The notes below the pieces were generated by a model. That model was not told the DNA's origin. It ran no database searches and saw only the letters and a list, made by a program, of their open reading frames with translations. Positions 1-8,303 of a stretch of 64,000 bases of DNA are shown here, one piece after another. Within the stretch, counting starts at the first letter, position 1, and each line of letters opens with the position of its first letter. The stretch comes from Deltaproteobacteria bacterium. Its GTDB lineage: Bacteria; Desulfobacterota; Desulfobacteria; Desulfobacterales; Desulfatirhabdiaceae. The position numbers were made by a program, and so were the translations under genes. Location of the stretch: assembly GCA_016219185.1 (NCBI GenBank), contig JACRBZ010000070.1, forward strand, positions 1 to 64,000, written 5' to 3'.

Positions 1-783
1 GGCGGTCATGAACAGGATAACGATCATCCATTCCCACCAGCCGAATACCCAGTGAACATGGGAAAAACCGACAATGCTGGTCCACCAGGGCGTATTCAGG
101 CCAAAGGAAGTCCCGAAAACCGTGCCGTAAAGAAAACCCCAGAACGGAACGATCAGAACGGAATAGAAGAAAAATGTTAAAATGGAGCACCAGCCGATTT
201 CCAGAAAACCGGCCTGGGGCTGTAGCAGGTCACTGGGCCGGACCGGCCATTTGCCGAAGAGAATGGTGACAAACGGATAGCTGAAAAACCCGATCAGCAC
301 AAAACACACGACGGCGCGCTGACCGAAAAGTGCGGATTTTGCCGTCATGGCGTCAAGCGTCAGGGGTTTGCCGCCCGGAAGCATGGTCTTGCCCACTTCT
401 GCAATCGCGTTGATATTGTCCTGACTGAGAAAGTTGAACCCGAGACCAAGGATTTTATAAAATACAATGTGGATCATGAACCAGGTGATAATCAGGTTCA
501 CGATGGTTTCCACGACGCCTCTCATGGGCTGGGGCATGTTCTGGAATGGCCAGTCCCCCAGAAACATGTGCTGATACAGTCCGACCAGGATCATCATGGC
601 CAGGTACATGACAAAGGGATAGGGAAATGCGCCCACCGGACCGCGGGGATCGCTGAAAATATACCAGGTGATCAGGGCGATCACCGTAAATGCCGTCAAA
701 GAGATAATACCGGTTAGGGGCTGTCCCCATTTGGGAACCAGTGCGCCTGCGGCCGCGGGGGCTGCCTGAACTTTTTCCACCAT
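1..783 (-). CDS. Multi-pass membrane protein, unknown function (3' end outside window)
   Basis: The frame is open from an ATG at 783 to the window edge, giving 261 residues with no stop, so the C-terminus is missing. An AGGGAGG ribosome site lies a few bases upstream of the ATG. The N-terminus is an Ala/Pro-rich tail of about 20 residues, then strongly hydrophobic segments at roughly residues 23-44, 57-75, 90-112, 155-178 and 195-220, and a Trp-rich stretch near the cut (NTPWWTS, HVHWVFGWWEW). I do not recognise the family. It follows the acyl-CoA ligase on the same strand after 83 bases and may be co-transcribed with it. Transporter or membrane enzyme subunit are both possible; the sequence does not decide. 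Confidence 0.75.
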   Translation of the reverse strand, partial: MVEKVQAAPAAAGALVPKWGQPLTGIISLTAFTVIALITWYIFSDPRGPVGAFPYPFVMYLAMMILVGLYQHMFLGDWPFQNMPQPMRGVVETIVNLIITWFMIHIVFYKILGLGFNFLSQDNINAIAEVGKTMLPGGKPLTLDAMTAKSALFGQRAVVCFVLIGFFSYPFVTILFGKWPVRPSDLLQPQAGFLEIGWCSILTFFFYSVLIVPFWGFLYGTVFGTSFGLNTPWWTSIVGFSHVHWVFGWWEWMIVILFMTA

Positions 784-866
784 TGATGCCTCCCTGATTA
801 TGTGTTTCATTTCTGTTGTTGATCCGCCCTTGATGGCTTCGGGGGAAGTCTGATATCCGTTATCAA

Positions 867-2477
867 TCAATTGACCATGCGTTTTCGACCCTGCCACTCT
901 TTTTCCCTCAGTTTGAATTTTTGTATCTTGCCGGTTGCAGTCTTGGGCAATTCCCCGAACTCCACTGTCTTGGGGGCTTTGAACCGGGCCAGGTTTGCCT
1001 TGCAAAAATCGATGATTGATTGCGCATCGGGCGTTGCACCGGGACGCAGCACAACAAAAGCCTTGGGCACTTCGCCCCATTTATCATCGGGCACCGGCAC
1101 CACCGCGACCTCCATGACATCCGGATGCCTGTACAACACACTTTCCACCTCGACCGTCGAGATGTTCTCCCCCCCGCTGATGATAATGTCTTTTTTACGG
1201 TCCATGATCTGGATATAACTATCCGGATGCATGACCGCCAGATCACCGCTGTGAAACCATCCTCCTTTGAATGCTTCCGCTGTCGCCTCGGGATCCTTGT
1301 AGTAACCCAGCATGACATTGTTGCCGCGCATGACGATTTCGCCCATGGTATTCCCATCGCGTTTCACAGGCTCCATGGTTTCCGAGTTCACAACGTCCAT
1401 GTGCTCGGTTACGATATACGGAACCCCCTGTCGGGCCTTGTATCCGGCCTTTTCTTCCGCGCTGAGACCATCCCATTGCGTTTGCCACTGGCATACGCTG
1501 TGCGGCCCGAACACCTCCGTAAGGCCGTACACTTGTGTAATGTTCGCTCCGACGCTTTCCATATTCAGAATCACGGTGGGGGCCGGAGGCGCTCCGGCTG
1601 TCATGATCTCCAGCTTCTTGTCCAGTTTGATCTCGTTTTTGATGGCGTGGGCCGACATGCCGATCAGCACCGTGGGGGCTGCGCAGAGGTTGGTGACGCC
1701 TTCGGTCCGGATCAGTTTATATATCTCTTCGGGAACCACCTGGCGCAGACAGATGTGGGTTGCCCCTGCGGCGGTAATGGCCCAGGTAAAGCACCAGCCG
1801 TTACAGTGGAACATGGGCAATGTCCACAGGTAGACCGAGCGGTCATTGACCCCGAATTCGAGCAGCTCTCCCAAAGCGTTGATGTAAGCACCGCGATGAT
1901 GATACATGACACCCTTGGGACGACCCGTTGTTCCGGAAGTATAATTAATGGTGGCAATATCATTTTCATCTTCAACGGCCGATGCCACGGGATCAGGGGA
2001 TGCGGAAGCCAGAAATTCCTCATATTCGCTTCCCTCGAGGGGCCTGTCGTCACTTGCATCGCAAATGTTGACCGTAAATCGGATATTGTGGAGTTTTGCC
2101 ATGATCGGAGAAACGGTTTGCGCAAACTCATTGTCCACAAACAGCGCCTTTGAATCCGAATGATTGATGATGTATTCGACTTCACCCGAAGAAAGCCGGA
2201 TGTTGATGCTGACAAGCGCTGCCCCGATCAGCGGCACCGCATAATGAGCCTCGATCATCGGTGAGATATTGGGACAGATGAATGCAACCTTGTCCCCCTT
2301 GCCGATGCCGTTTTTCTTCAGGGCATTGGCCAAACGGAATACACGATCCTGGAATTCCTTATAGGTATAGCGCTTAGAACCGTTTACGACAGCGGTCTTA
2401 TTCGGAAAAACCGCTGCACTTCGGAACAGGAAATTGACAGGGCTTAATACATGACGATTAACCGGTTGTTCAGACAT
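867..2477 (-). CDS. Acyl-CoA ligase (AMP-forming, ANL superfamily)
   Basis: Predicted to adenylate a carboxylic acid with ATP and transfer the acyl group to CoA. The 536-residue protein has the full ANL motif set: the P-loop (YTSGTTGRPKG), the FHCNGW substrate-side motif, YGLTE, GWFHSGDLA, the hinge DRKKDIIISGGENIS, and the C-terminal catalytic Lys in PKTATGKIQK. The FHCNGW signature is typical of the medium-chain/methylmercaptopropionyl-CoA ligase branch; the actual substrate cannot be read off. The start is placed at ATG 2477: the GGAGG sequence directly abuts an ATG at 2483, too close to use, but lies 6 bases before the ATG at 2477. A palindrome lies about 85 bases upstream. The membrane protein gene follows downstream. 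Confidence 0.93.
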   Translation of the reverse strand: MSEQPVNRHVLSPVNFLFRSAAVFPNKTAVVNGSKRYTYKEFQDRVFRLANALKKNGIGKGDKVAFICPNISPMIEAHYAVPLIGAALVSINIRLSSGEVEYIINHSDSKALFVDNEFAQTVSPIMAKLHNIRFTVNICDASDDRPLEGSEYEEFLASASPDPVASAVEDENDIATINYTSGTTGRPKGVMYHHRGAYINALGELLEFGVNDRSVYLWTLPMFHCNGWCFTWAITAAGATHICLRQVVPEEIYKLIRTEGVTNLCAAPTVLIGMSAHAIKNEIKLDKKLEIMTAGAPPAPTVILNMESVGANITQVYGLTEVFGPHSVCQWQTQWDGLSAEEKAGYKARQGVPYIVTEHMDVVNSETMEPVKRDGNTMGEIVMRGNNVMLGYYKDPEATAEAFKGGWFHSGDLAVMHPDSYIQIMDRKKDIIISGGENISTVEVESVLYRHPDVMEVAVVPVPDDKWGEVPKAFVVLRPGATPDAQSIIDFCKANLARFKAPKTVEFGELPKTATGKIQKFKLREKEWQGRKRMVN

Positions 2478-2561
2478 TTTCATCCTCCTTTGGTGTTATC
2501 TGCTGTAGGGTCTTTGCTGTTGTTTCAATGGAAAAGCAATGTCCATGGATTCCCCGAAATT

Positions 2562-2595
2562 TATACAGGTGTTATCAATGAATGAATCCTGTATA
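2562..2595. promoter_or_regulatory. Inverted repeat, candidate operator of the acyl-CoA ligase gene
   Basis: TATACAGG (2562-2569) and CCTGTATA (2588-2595) are perfect reverse complements separated by 18 bases. They lie 85-118 bases upstream of the acyl-CoA ligase start, in a gap between two minus-strand genes. A TetR- or FadR-type repressor site is a reasonable inference; no -35/-10 pair with good spacing was found. Confidence 0.45.
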
Positions 2596-2744
2596 TTCAA
2601 TTGATCCGTGTAAAACAATCGGCTCGGAGCGGATTTTGCGCCCATTGGAAAACAGGCTGCGACCGGGTGATGAACCTGATAAATATATAGGTTGAAAACC
2701 TATGGGGAAAATGGAGGAGGGGATGCGGGAAAGAAATAAGCAGG

Positions 2745-3416
2745 CTACATTTGTATTTTTTGCGACCAGTGAACCGCGGATTTGACCAATTCGGTGTAAT
2801 GTTTAAGCCCCAGTTTTTCTTTGATGTTTTCCCGGTATGTCCCGATGGTTTTATGGGACAGACGCATCTGGTCCGCAATTTCTTTTGTGGAATAACCGTC
2901 GCCGATCAGGCGGAAAACTTCAAGTTCGCGATTCGTCAGTAAATCCAGAGGCGTTTTTTCTTCCCGGTTTTGTTTCGCAACCAGGCGTTTAAAAACCTTT
3001 TCCTTGACCTTGTCGCTGGCGTATATATTGCCGCCCGCCACATGGCGAATAGCTTTGACCACCATTTCGATGGCTTCCTGTTTCATGATGTATCCGCGCG
3101 CTCCGGCCATAAGTGCCCGCTCGGCATAAAGGGATTCATCGTACATGGAAAGTACCAGAACCGGGAGATCCGGGTGAAGGCGATTGATTTCCTGAACAAT
3201 GTCGATGCCGTCGCTGTCCTTTAAGGATATATCCACGATAACGAGGTCCGGCTGGAGCTTAAGGATTGCATGGTATGCCTTTATGTCCGTTTCTTCACTG
3301 CCGACGACAACAAGGTCTTTTTCTTTGTTGATCAATTCGCTCATGCCGAGACAAAACACCGGGTGATCGTCAATGAGGAGAATCTTGTACGGGGTTCCGG
3401 CGGGTCTGTCACGCAT
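2745..3416 (-). CDS. NarL/FixJ-family response regulator
   Basis: A cytoplasmic transcription factor of 223 residues activated by phosphorylation. The receiver domain (about residues 10-128) has the acidic pair IDD and the phospho-acceptor Asp62 in LVIVD, and a Lys in the KQEA loop. The C-terminal LuxR-type helix-turn-helix (about 155-220) reads LTNRELEVFRLIGDGYSTKEIA...HKTIGTYRENI. It overlaps the end of the upstream histidine kinase gene by 8 bases, so the two form a translationally coupled two-component pair. An imperfect hairpin (ATAGGTT/AACCTAT at 2687-2703) lies downstream without a clear T-run. Targets are unknown. Confidence 0.93.
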   Translation of the reverse strand: MRDRPAGTPYKILLIDDHPVFCLGMSELINKEKDLVVVGSEETDIKAYHAILKLQPDLVIVDISLKDSDGIDIVQEINRLHPDLPVLVLSMYDESLYAERALMAGARGYIMKQEAIEMVVKAIRHVAGGNIYASDKVKEKVFKRLVAKQNREEKTPLDLLTNRELEVFRLIGDGYSTKEIADQMRLSHKTIGTYRENIKEKLGLKHYTELVKSAVHWSQKIQM

Positions 3417-5619
3417 GGATAAGGTTCATTTCGCCTGTTTTGACTTGGTTTTTTATCGAGATCCGGATTGTCGTTCCAAGATCGATACGGGTGTCGATTT
3501 CGATAGTTGCTCCGATTATTTTTGCACGATATTCCATGATTTGCAAACCGATTCCATTAAGGCTTTCATTTCTCACAAATCCGCGCCCGTTATCCGTAAT
3601 TGAAAGATTCAACGCGCCACGGCTTTGAAACAGGTCGATACGGATTTCGCTTGCCCTGGCATGTTTCACCGCGTTTGCGGCGGCTTCCTGGGCGATGAAA
3701 TACAAATGGGTGGCTACGGAATTTTCATTTAAACGGATGTGTTCGTCTCCTTCATACCGGCAAGGGATCCCCGAGGTCGTCGCTGTCCTGGCAGCCAGAT
3801 CTTCCAGGGCTGTAAAAAGTCCATGAGAAACCAGATGAACGGGGCACAGCCCTCTGGCAAGTGCTCTGGCCTTTTCAATGGCATCCGCGATCAATACGAC
3901 GATTTTAGCTGAAAGTTGCGTGTGTCTGGAAGTTTCTTCCTCAAGATTGGACTTCAGGACGGTACCCAGTCCCTGAATGCCGATCAGATGCGGACACAGA
4001 TCATCATGGAGATCCTGGCCGATTTTCTGGCGTTCGCTGTCGGCAATGTCCATGATCTGTTTGCGAAGACGTCTGGCATTGGTAATATCTCTTAAAATGA
4101 TCACGCTGCCGGCCAGTTTTCCATTATGATCACGGTAAGTGGCGCCGCTGATGGTGACCGGTACGGTGGCGCCCTGCTTATTGTACCGGCAGGTTTCGGC
4201 AAATATCAGGGACTCTCCCGAAAGAACGGTTTCTATCATCATCCGGGTCTCGGGCCAGTTTTCTTCGGGCACGAAATGGTCCATCCTGCCGCCGATGCAC
4301 TCTTCCAGGGACCACCCGAATACCCGCGTGAACGCCGGGTTGAAAAAGATGACTTCCCCGTTCATGTTGTAGACGACGATGGGGTCAGGGGCCGCATCCA
4401 TCACCGATCGGTAGCGCCCTTCACTTTCACGGAGCGCGTTTTCCGCGTTTTTGCGGTTTATGATTTCATCGTTTAAATCATTGCTATATCGCTCCAACTG
4501 TTCCATGAATTCATTGAAGTAGGTGGCAAGCTGGCCGATTTCATCATTTGAACTGCGCTCCATTCGCAAGGTGAAATTTGTTTCTCGAACCTGGTGAAAA
4601 TGATTCATCAGTTTTTTAAGCGGGGTGGTAATGGAATCGCTGATTTTAAAGGTCAGGGCCAGGATCAGAACCAGGGAGATCACGGCGGTTAACACCATCA
4701 GGGAGCGTATCGTGGCCAGTGGATGGTAAAATTCATCCTCGTAGCTCGAAGAGGCCACAATCCAGTCATATTCGGGGATGTGATTGTATATTACCAGTTT
4801 TTTTCGGGCCTTGGATTCATCGGGATTCTTCCAGGAATAGATGATTTTACCCATTTTGTCCGCCCACATGGTTTCCAGAAACTCGTTGGACATCGATTTG
4901 TCCTCGAGTACATTCACGCCTTGCAGTTTGGGATGGATGATTGCGATTCCCCGATTGTCGATCACAAAGGAATAGCCGGTCTTGCCGAATCGAAATCTTA
5001 AAATGTTTTCTTTAAAATCATCGACATTGACCAGATCCTTGAATTCTCCCCGGTAGGACGAGACCGAGATTATCCAATCCCAGGGTTCAAACCATTTCAT
5101 ATAAAGCGCTTTGGGGCGCGCTTTTGTTTCGCTCGGGTTTTTCCATTGGTATTCGATGTACCCTTCTTTTTGTTGCATCTGGTGCTTGACGAACTCAAAT
5201 TGAGCCACATTCACATCGATCAGATCCTTTTCAGGATGAACGCGTACGGTACCCGAGCTGTCGATGCAGTAAGTATATCCTGATTTGCCGATGGGCTGAC
5301 TGAGAAACAACGCCGCCGCGGCCTGTTTGGCCATGTCTTCGGTCATTTCACCGTTTTTGAATTTGCTAAAGAAATACTGCGCAATGCCAAGATTCTTTTC
5401 GGCAACGGCACGCAAGTGGTTTTTGATGGATACATCGGCGGAGGTTTTTACCATGTTTAAAATGGCTTCAGTTGTGTTTTTCAGCTCACTTTCAATATTG
5501 ATGGTAAGGCTTTGTTGCACAAAGGAATAAATGAAGATATTCCCTAAAGATAGCGAAACCGTGAACGCGAGGGAGTAATTCAACAATAGTTTATAGCGGA
5601 TAGCAATGTTTCTGAACAT
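3409..5619 (-). CDS. Membrane sensor histidine kinase with tandem Cache, HAMP and PAS domains (NarX/DegS-type core)
   Basis: A 736-residue inner-membrane kinase expected to phosphorylate the NarL-type regulator encoded next. Order: N-terminal transmembrane helix (about 10-32), two similar periplasmic Cache modules (GKSGYTYCID...VHP and GKTGYSFVID...IHP), second transmembrane helix near 310-330, HAMP, PAS (about 415-530), HisKA_3 with His538 in GQDLHDD, and HATPase_c with the NAVKHA and DNGRGF boxes. The frame could start at TTG 5658, but no ribosome site supports that; ATG 5619 gives the usual short tail before the first helix. The two Cache modules look like an internal duplication, suggesting extracellular small-molecule sensing. 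The ligand cannot be inferred. Confidence 0.92.
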   Translation of the reverse strand: MFRNIAIRYKLLLNYSLAFTVSLSLGNIFIYSFVQQSLTINIESELKNTTEAILNMVKTSADVSIKNHLRAVAEKNLGIAQYFFSKFKNGEMTEDMAKQAAAALFLSQPIGKSGYTYCIDSSGTVRVHPEKDLIDVNVAQFEFVKHQMQQKEGYIEYQWKNPSETKARPKALYMKWFEPWDWIISVSSYRGEFKDLVNVDDFKENILRFRFGKTGYSFVIDNRGIAIIHPKLQGVNVLEDKSMSNEFLETMWADKMGKIIYSWKNPDESKARKKLVIYNHIPEYDWIVASSSYEDEFYHPLATIRSLMVLTAVISLVLILALTFKISDSITTPLKKLMNHFHQVRETNFTLRMERSSNDEIGQLATYFNEFMEQLERYSNDLNDEIINRKNAENALRESEGRYRSVMDAAPDPIVVYNMNGEVIFFNPAFTRVFGWSLEECIGGRMDHFVPEENWPETRMMIETVLSGESLIFAETCRYNKQGATVPVTISGATYRDHNGKLAGSVIILRDITNARRLRKQIMDIADSERQKIGQDLHDDLCPHLIGIQGLGTVLKSNLEEETSRHTQLSAKIVVLIADAIEKARALARGLCPVHLVSHGLFTALEDLAARTATTSGIPCRYEGDEHIRLNENSVATHLYFIAQEAAANAVKHARASEIRIDLFQSRGALNLSITDNGRGFVRNESLNGIGLQIMEYRAKIIGATIEIDTRIDLGTTIRISIKNQVKTGEMNLIHA

Positions 5620-5721
5620 ATCAAACCGTCGATCTGAAAAAATACCGGAGAAGTCCAAGAAATGTGAAGCGAGTATAACAGAGAACAGGGGTTTGTCAAA
5701 TAGGGTTGCTTTTTCACATTA

Positions 5722-5751
5722 ATGTGTATATTTATATTAAACAATACACAT
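5722..5751. promoter_or_regulatory. Inverted repeat, probable vapBC operator
   Basis: ATGTGTAT (5722-5729) and ATACACAT (5744-5751) are perfect reverse complements 14 bases apart, ending directly at the vapB ribosome site (GAGGAGG). The A+T-rich centre could hold the -10 region. VapB-VapC complexes normally bind such palindromes to repress their own operon, so this is the expected autoregulatory site. Confidence 0.6.
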
Positions 5752-5763
5752 AGAGGAGGAAGC

Positions 5764-5958
5764 ATGCGCACCAATATCATCATTGACGACGCCTTAATGG
5801 AGCAAGCTCTTGGAATTTCGGGGTTTAAAACGAAAAAGGAAACCGTGGAAGAGGCACTGAAATTACTGATAAAAATAAAAAAACAAGCACAAATAAGAAA
5901 TTTTCGAGGAAAATTGAACTGGGAAGGCAACCTTGAAGATATGAGATCAGACTCATGA
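5764..5958 (+). CDS. vapB: VapB-type antitoxin
   Basis: A 64-residue antitoxin predicted to neutralise the PIN-domain RNase encoded next and to bind its own promoter. The N-terminus (MRTNIIIDDALMEQAL) has the beta-strand plus helix start of the ribbon-helix-helix VapB/DUF2191 family, followed by KTKKETVEEALK. The tail, ending at NLEDMRSDS, is the likely toxin-wrapping segment. The start is ATG 5764, preceded by GAGGAGGAAGC; an in-frame ATG at 5722 is rejected because it lies inside the operator. Its end overlaps vapC by four bases (ATGA). The pair is A+T-richer than the kinases on both sides, suggesting it was acquired. Confidence 0.88.
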   Translation: MRTNIIIDDALMEQALGISGFKTKKETVEEALKLLIKIKKQAQIRNFRGKLNWEGNLEDMRSDS

Positions 5959-6347
5959 TTGTTGCAGACACTTCGGCTTGGATCGATTATTTGCGAGGTG
6001 TGGATGCCCCTCACACGAATGCGCTTGATGATGAACTTCAAAATAATCGAATCATCGCGGGTGACTTGATTATTGCCGAATTTTTACAGGGCTTTAGAAA
6101 TGAAAAGCACTACTTGGAAGCAAAAAACATTATGGATGCCTTGGAGTATCGGGATTTTGTTGGAAGAGATATTGCTTTAAAAGCAGCACAAAATTTTCGA
6201 AGATTAAGAACAAAAGGAATAACAGTCAGAAAGACAATTGATGTCATCATCGCGACATTTTGCATTGAAAATAATTTCCCGTTAATTCATAACGACAGAG
6301 ACTTTGATCCAATGGAGCGCTATTTGGGGCTTAGAATAAGGAAATAA
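5955..6347 (+). CDS. vapC: VapC-type toxin, PIN-domain ribonuclease
   Basis: A 130-residue Mg-dependent endoribonuclease; family members cleave tRNA or rRNA to arrest growth. The PIN acidic residues are all present: Asp5 (VADTS), Glu42 (IAEFLQG), Asp96 (TIDVIIA) and Asp114/Asp116 (HNDRDFD), so the enzyme looks intact. Length is normal for the family. It starts in the ATGA overlap with vapB. Its stop codon is only four bases before the TTG start of a response regulator, so the module sits tightly against the next operon. Actual RNA target unknown. Confidence 0.93.
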   Translation: MIVADTSAWIDYLRGVDAPHTNALDDELQNNRIIAGDLIIAEFLQGFRNEKHYLEAKNIMDALEYRDFVGRDIALKAAQNFRRLRTKGITVRKTIDVIIATFCIENNFPLIHNDRDFDPMERYLGLRIRK

Positions 6348-6351
6348 CTAT

Positions 6352-7074
6352 TTGACGGCTCAGACGGTTCTGATTATCGAAGACGATCCCAACACCGCCA
6401 ATCTCGTGCGGCTCTATCTGGAGCGGGAGGCATTCCGGGTCCTTACTGCCGGAGACGGGAATTCGGGGCTGGCCCTGGCACGGCAGCACGCCCCTGATCT
6501 AGTTATTCTCGATCTGATGCTGCCGCATCTGGATGGCTGGGAGGTTTGCCGGAGACTCAGACAGCATTCGGATGTCCCGGTCATCATGCTGACGGCCAGG
6601 GCCGAGGAGATCGACCGGGTGGCGGGCCTGACCCTGGGGGCGGATGACTACGTGGTCAAACCGTTCAGCCCGCGCGAACTGGTGGCGCGGGTAAAGGCCG
6701 TCCTTCGGCGAGCGCCCCTGATGGGCCCTCCCAGGACGCCATCCCTTTTGATCCATGGCGATGTCCGTCTGGATCTGGAAAAGCGGAGCCTTTCCGTGTC
6801 GGGCAGGCGGGTGTCCCTGACCCCTCATGAATACGCCCTTCTGGAAGCGCTGATGTCCTCCCCCGGGCGCACTTACACCCGTGACGAGCTTCTGGAGCGA
6901 CTCTACCGCAGGGGAGAGGCCGTTGTGGTCGACCGGGTGGTGGATGTACACATGGGTAAATTGCGCCAGAAGATCGAAAAGGACCCCGCAAATCCGCGGC
7001 TGATTCTGACGGTTCGCGGCATCGGCTACCGATTCACCGACGACACCTTTCCCGCGGCCGGCAGCGCGCCATGA
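6352..7074 (+). CDS. OmpR/PhoB-family response regulator (BaeR-like)
   Basis: A 240-residue transcription factor. The receiver domain (1-120) has EDD, phospho-acceptor Asp54 in LVILDLMLP, and Lys in VVKPFSPREL. The winged-helix DNA-binding domain (about 132-232) includes LTPHEYALLEAL and the recognition segment VVDRVVDVHMGKLRQKI. The start is TTG 6352, with AAGGAA about ten bases upstream inside the end of vapC; no better start exists in frame. Its stop overlaps the partner kinase ATG. Family members bind direct repeats with a period near 11 bp; such repeats occur before msrAB downstream, the likely target. Confidence 0.93.
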   Translation: MTAQTVLIIEDDPNTANLVRLYLEREAFRVLTAGDGNSGLALARQHAPDLVILDLMLPHLDGWEVCRRLRQHSDVPVIMLTARAEEIDRVAGLTLGADDYVVKPFSPRELVARVKAVLRRAPLMGPPRTPSLLIHGDVRLDLEKRSLSVSGRRVSLTPHEYALLEALMSSPGRTYTRDELLERLYRRGEAVVVDRVVDVHMGKLRQKIEKDPANPRLILTVRGIGYRFTDDTFPAAGSAP

Positions 7075-8165
7075 ACCGGTATCTAATCGTCAAACTCCTG
7101 TCCATCACCATCGCGGTGGTCCTTTTCGTGGTAGTCATGACGTGGCTTTCCATCGATACGCTGGCTGCAGGCTATTTCGTCACCCTCATGGAGAAATACC
7201 ATATTTCGCCGGAGCCGGCCCATGATATGTTCGTCGGTGCCATTCACCGGTATCTGGTCTGGGTGTTTTTGGGGGCCGTCATCCTGGCAGCGGCATTGAG
7301 CTATTTGATGATGCGGAAAGTCCTTGGCCCCTTGACCCGCATGACCGCCATTACCCAAGACATTGCAGCCGGTGATTTTTCGGTCCGTGTGCCGCCGGGA
7401 AGCGCCGATGAAGTGGGTCGCCTGGCAAAGGCCTTTAACCACATGGCGGAAAACCTGGAAAAACTTGAAAAACTGCGCCGAAACCTCATGATCGATGTGG
7501 CCCACGAACTGCGGACCCCCCTGACCAATATCCGCGGATACCTGGAAGCCCTCATCGACCAGGTGGTGCCGCCGACGACCCAAACCTTCACCCTGCTCAT
7601 GAATGAGACCCTGCGCCTGGCAAGCCTGGTTGAGGATGTGCTTGACTTGGCCCGGGCCGACGCGGCCCGTGGAAAACTCGATCTTGAACCGGTCGATGTC
7701 AAAGACATCCTGAGCGATGTATTGACCGGCTTTGACGCACAGTTCCAACAAAAGAACATCGCCTTCCATCTGCAGGCACCCCCGCACCCCGTGGTAATCC
7801 CGGCGGATCGGGGACGGTTGATGCGCGTGCTGCGGAACCTGGCGGACAATACCGCCCGTTATGCGCCTACCGGCTGCAACGTGTCCTTTTGTTTGACGGC
7901 AGCGCCGGACGCGGCCAGGATCGAAATCGTCAATCCGGCGGGTGGCGTGACAGCCGGGGATTTGCCCTTTCTCTTCGAGCGCTTTTACCGGGGTGAAAAA
8001 TCCCGTTCCCGCGAACACGGCGGTGCCGGGATCGGCCTTTCCATTGTCAAAGAACTCGTGGAAGCACATGGGGGATCGGTGGGCGCATCTCTATCCGAAG
8101 ACCTTATCCACATTTCCGTGACCCTGCCCACGGCTCAAGACAGAAACGAAGCTGACCCGTCCTGA
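7071..8165 (+). CDS. Sensor histidine kinase (BaeS-like)
   Basis: A 364-residue inner-membrane kinase, partner of the OmpR-type regulator with which it overlaps by four bases (ATGA). Transmembrane helices lie near residues 7-28 and 60-82, enclosing only a short periplasmic loop, typical of kinases that sense envelope state rather than bind a soluble ligand. HAMP follows (about 83-135), then HisKA with His145 in VAHELRTPLTNI, and HATPase_c with NLADNTARYA, ERFYRGEKSRSREHGGAG and GIGLSIVKELV. The gene is followed after 138 bases by exported MsrAB. Together these suggest a redox or protein-damage response in the envelope (inference). Confidence 0.93.
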   Translation: MNRYLIVKLLSITIAVVLFVVVMTWLSIDTLAAGYFVTLMEKYHISPEPAHDMFVGAIHRYLVWVFLGAVILAAALSYLMMRKVLGPLTRMTAITQDIAAGDFSVRVPPGSADEVGRLAKAFNHMAENLEKLEKLRRNLMIDVAHELRTPLTNIRGYLEALIDQVVPPTTQTFTLLMNETLRLASLVEDVLDLARADAARGKLDLEPVDVKDILSDVLTGFDAQFQQKNIAFHLQAPPHPVVIPADRGRLMRVLRNLADNTARYAPTGCNVSFCLTAAPDAARIEIVNPAGGVTAGDLPFLFERFYRGEKSRSREHGGAGIGLSIVKELVEAHGGSVGASLSEDLIHISVTLPTAQDRNEADPS

Positions 8166-8181
8166 CATTCCCCGTTTATTG

Positions 8182-8214
8182 GATTCTTGTTCGAATCTTT
8201 ACCGAATCTTTATA
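8182..8214. promoter_or_regulatory. Tandem 11-bp repeats upstream of msrAB, candidate response-regulator site
   Basis: CGAATCTTTAC (8193-8203) and CGAATCTTTAT (8204-8214) are adjacent and identical at 10 of 11 positions; GGATTCTTGTT (8182-8192) is a degenerate third unit in phase. A possible promoter follows: TATACA at 8212-8217, 17 bases, then TATATT at 8235-8240. An OmpR-family dimer binding beside the -35 would activate. The regulator is inferred to be the product of 6352-7074. Confidence 0.5.
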
Positions 8215-8303
8215 CATTTGCTCGATTTCAGACTTATATTCAGGCCAAGATGAAAGTGAAGTAATAAATTGTTCATCTTCAACCTATTTCGAGGAGGTGT
8301 CTC

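Noticed and set aside
1020-2153. Long plus-strand open frame of 377 codons opposite the acyl-CoA ligase
   Set aside because: It is antisense to a gene with complete conserved motifs, and its translation has no recognisable domain or ribosome site.
7083-8069. 328-codon minus-strand frame opposite the BaeS-like kinase
   Set aside because: A shadow of the kinase gene; low-complexity His/Gly/Gln composition typical of antisense translation.
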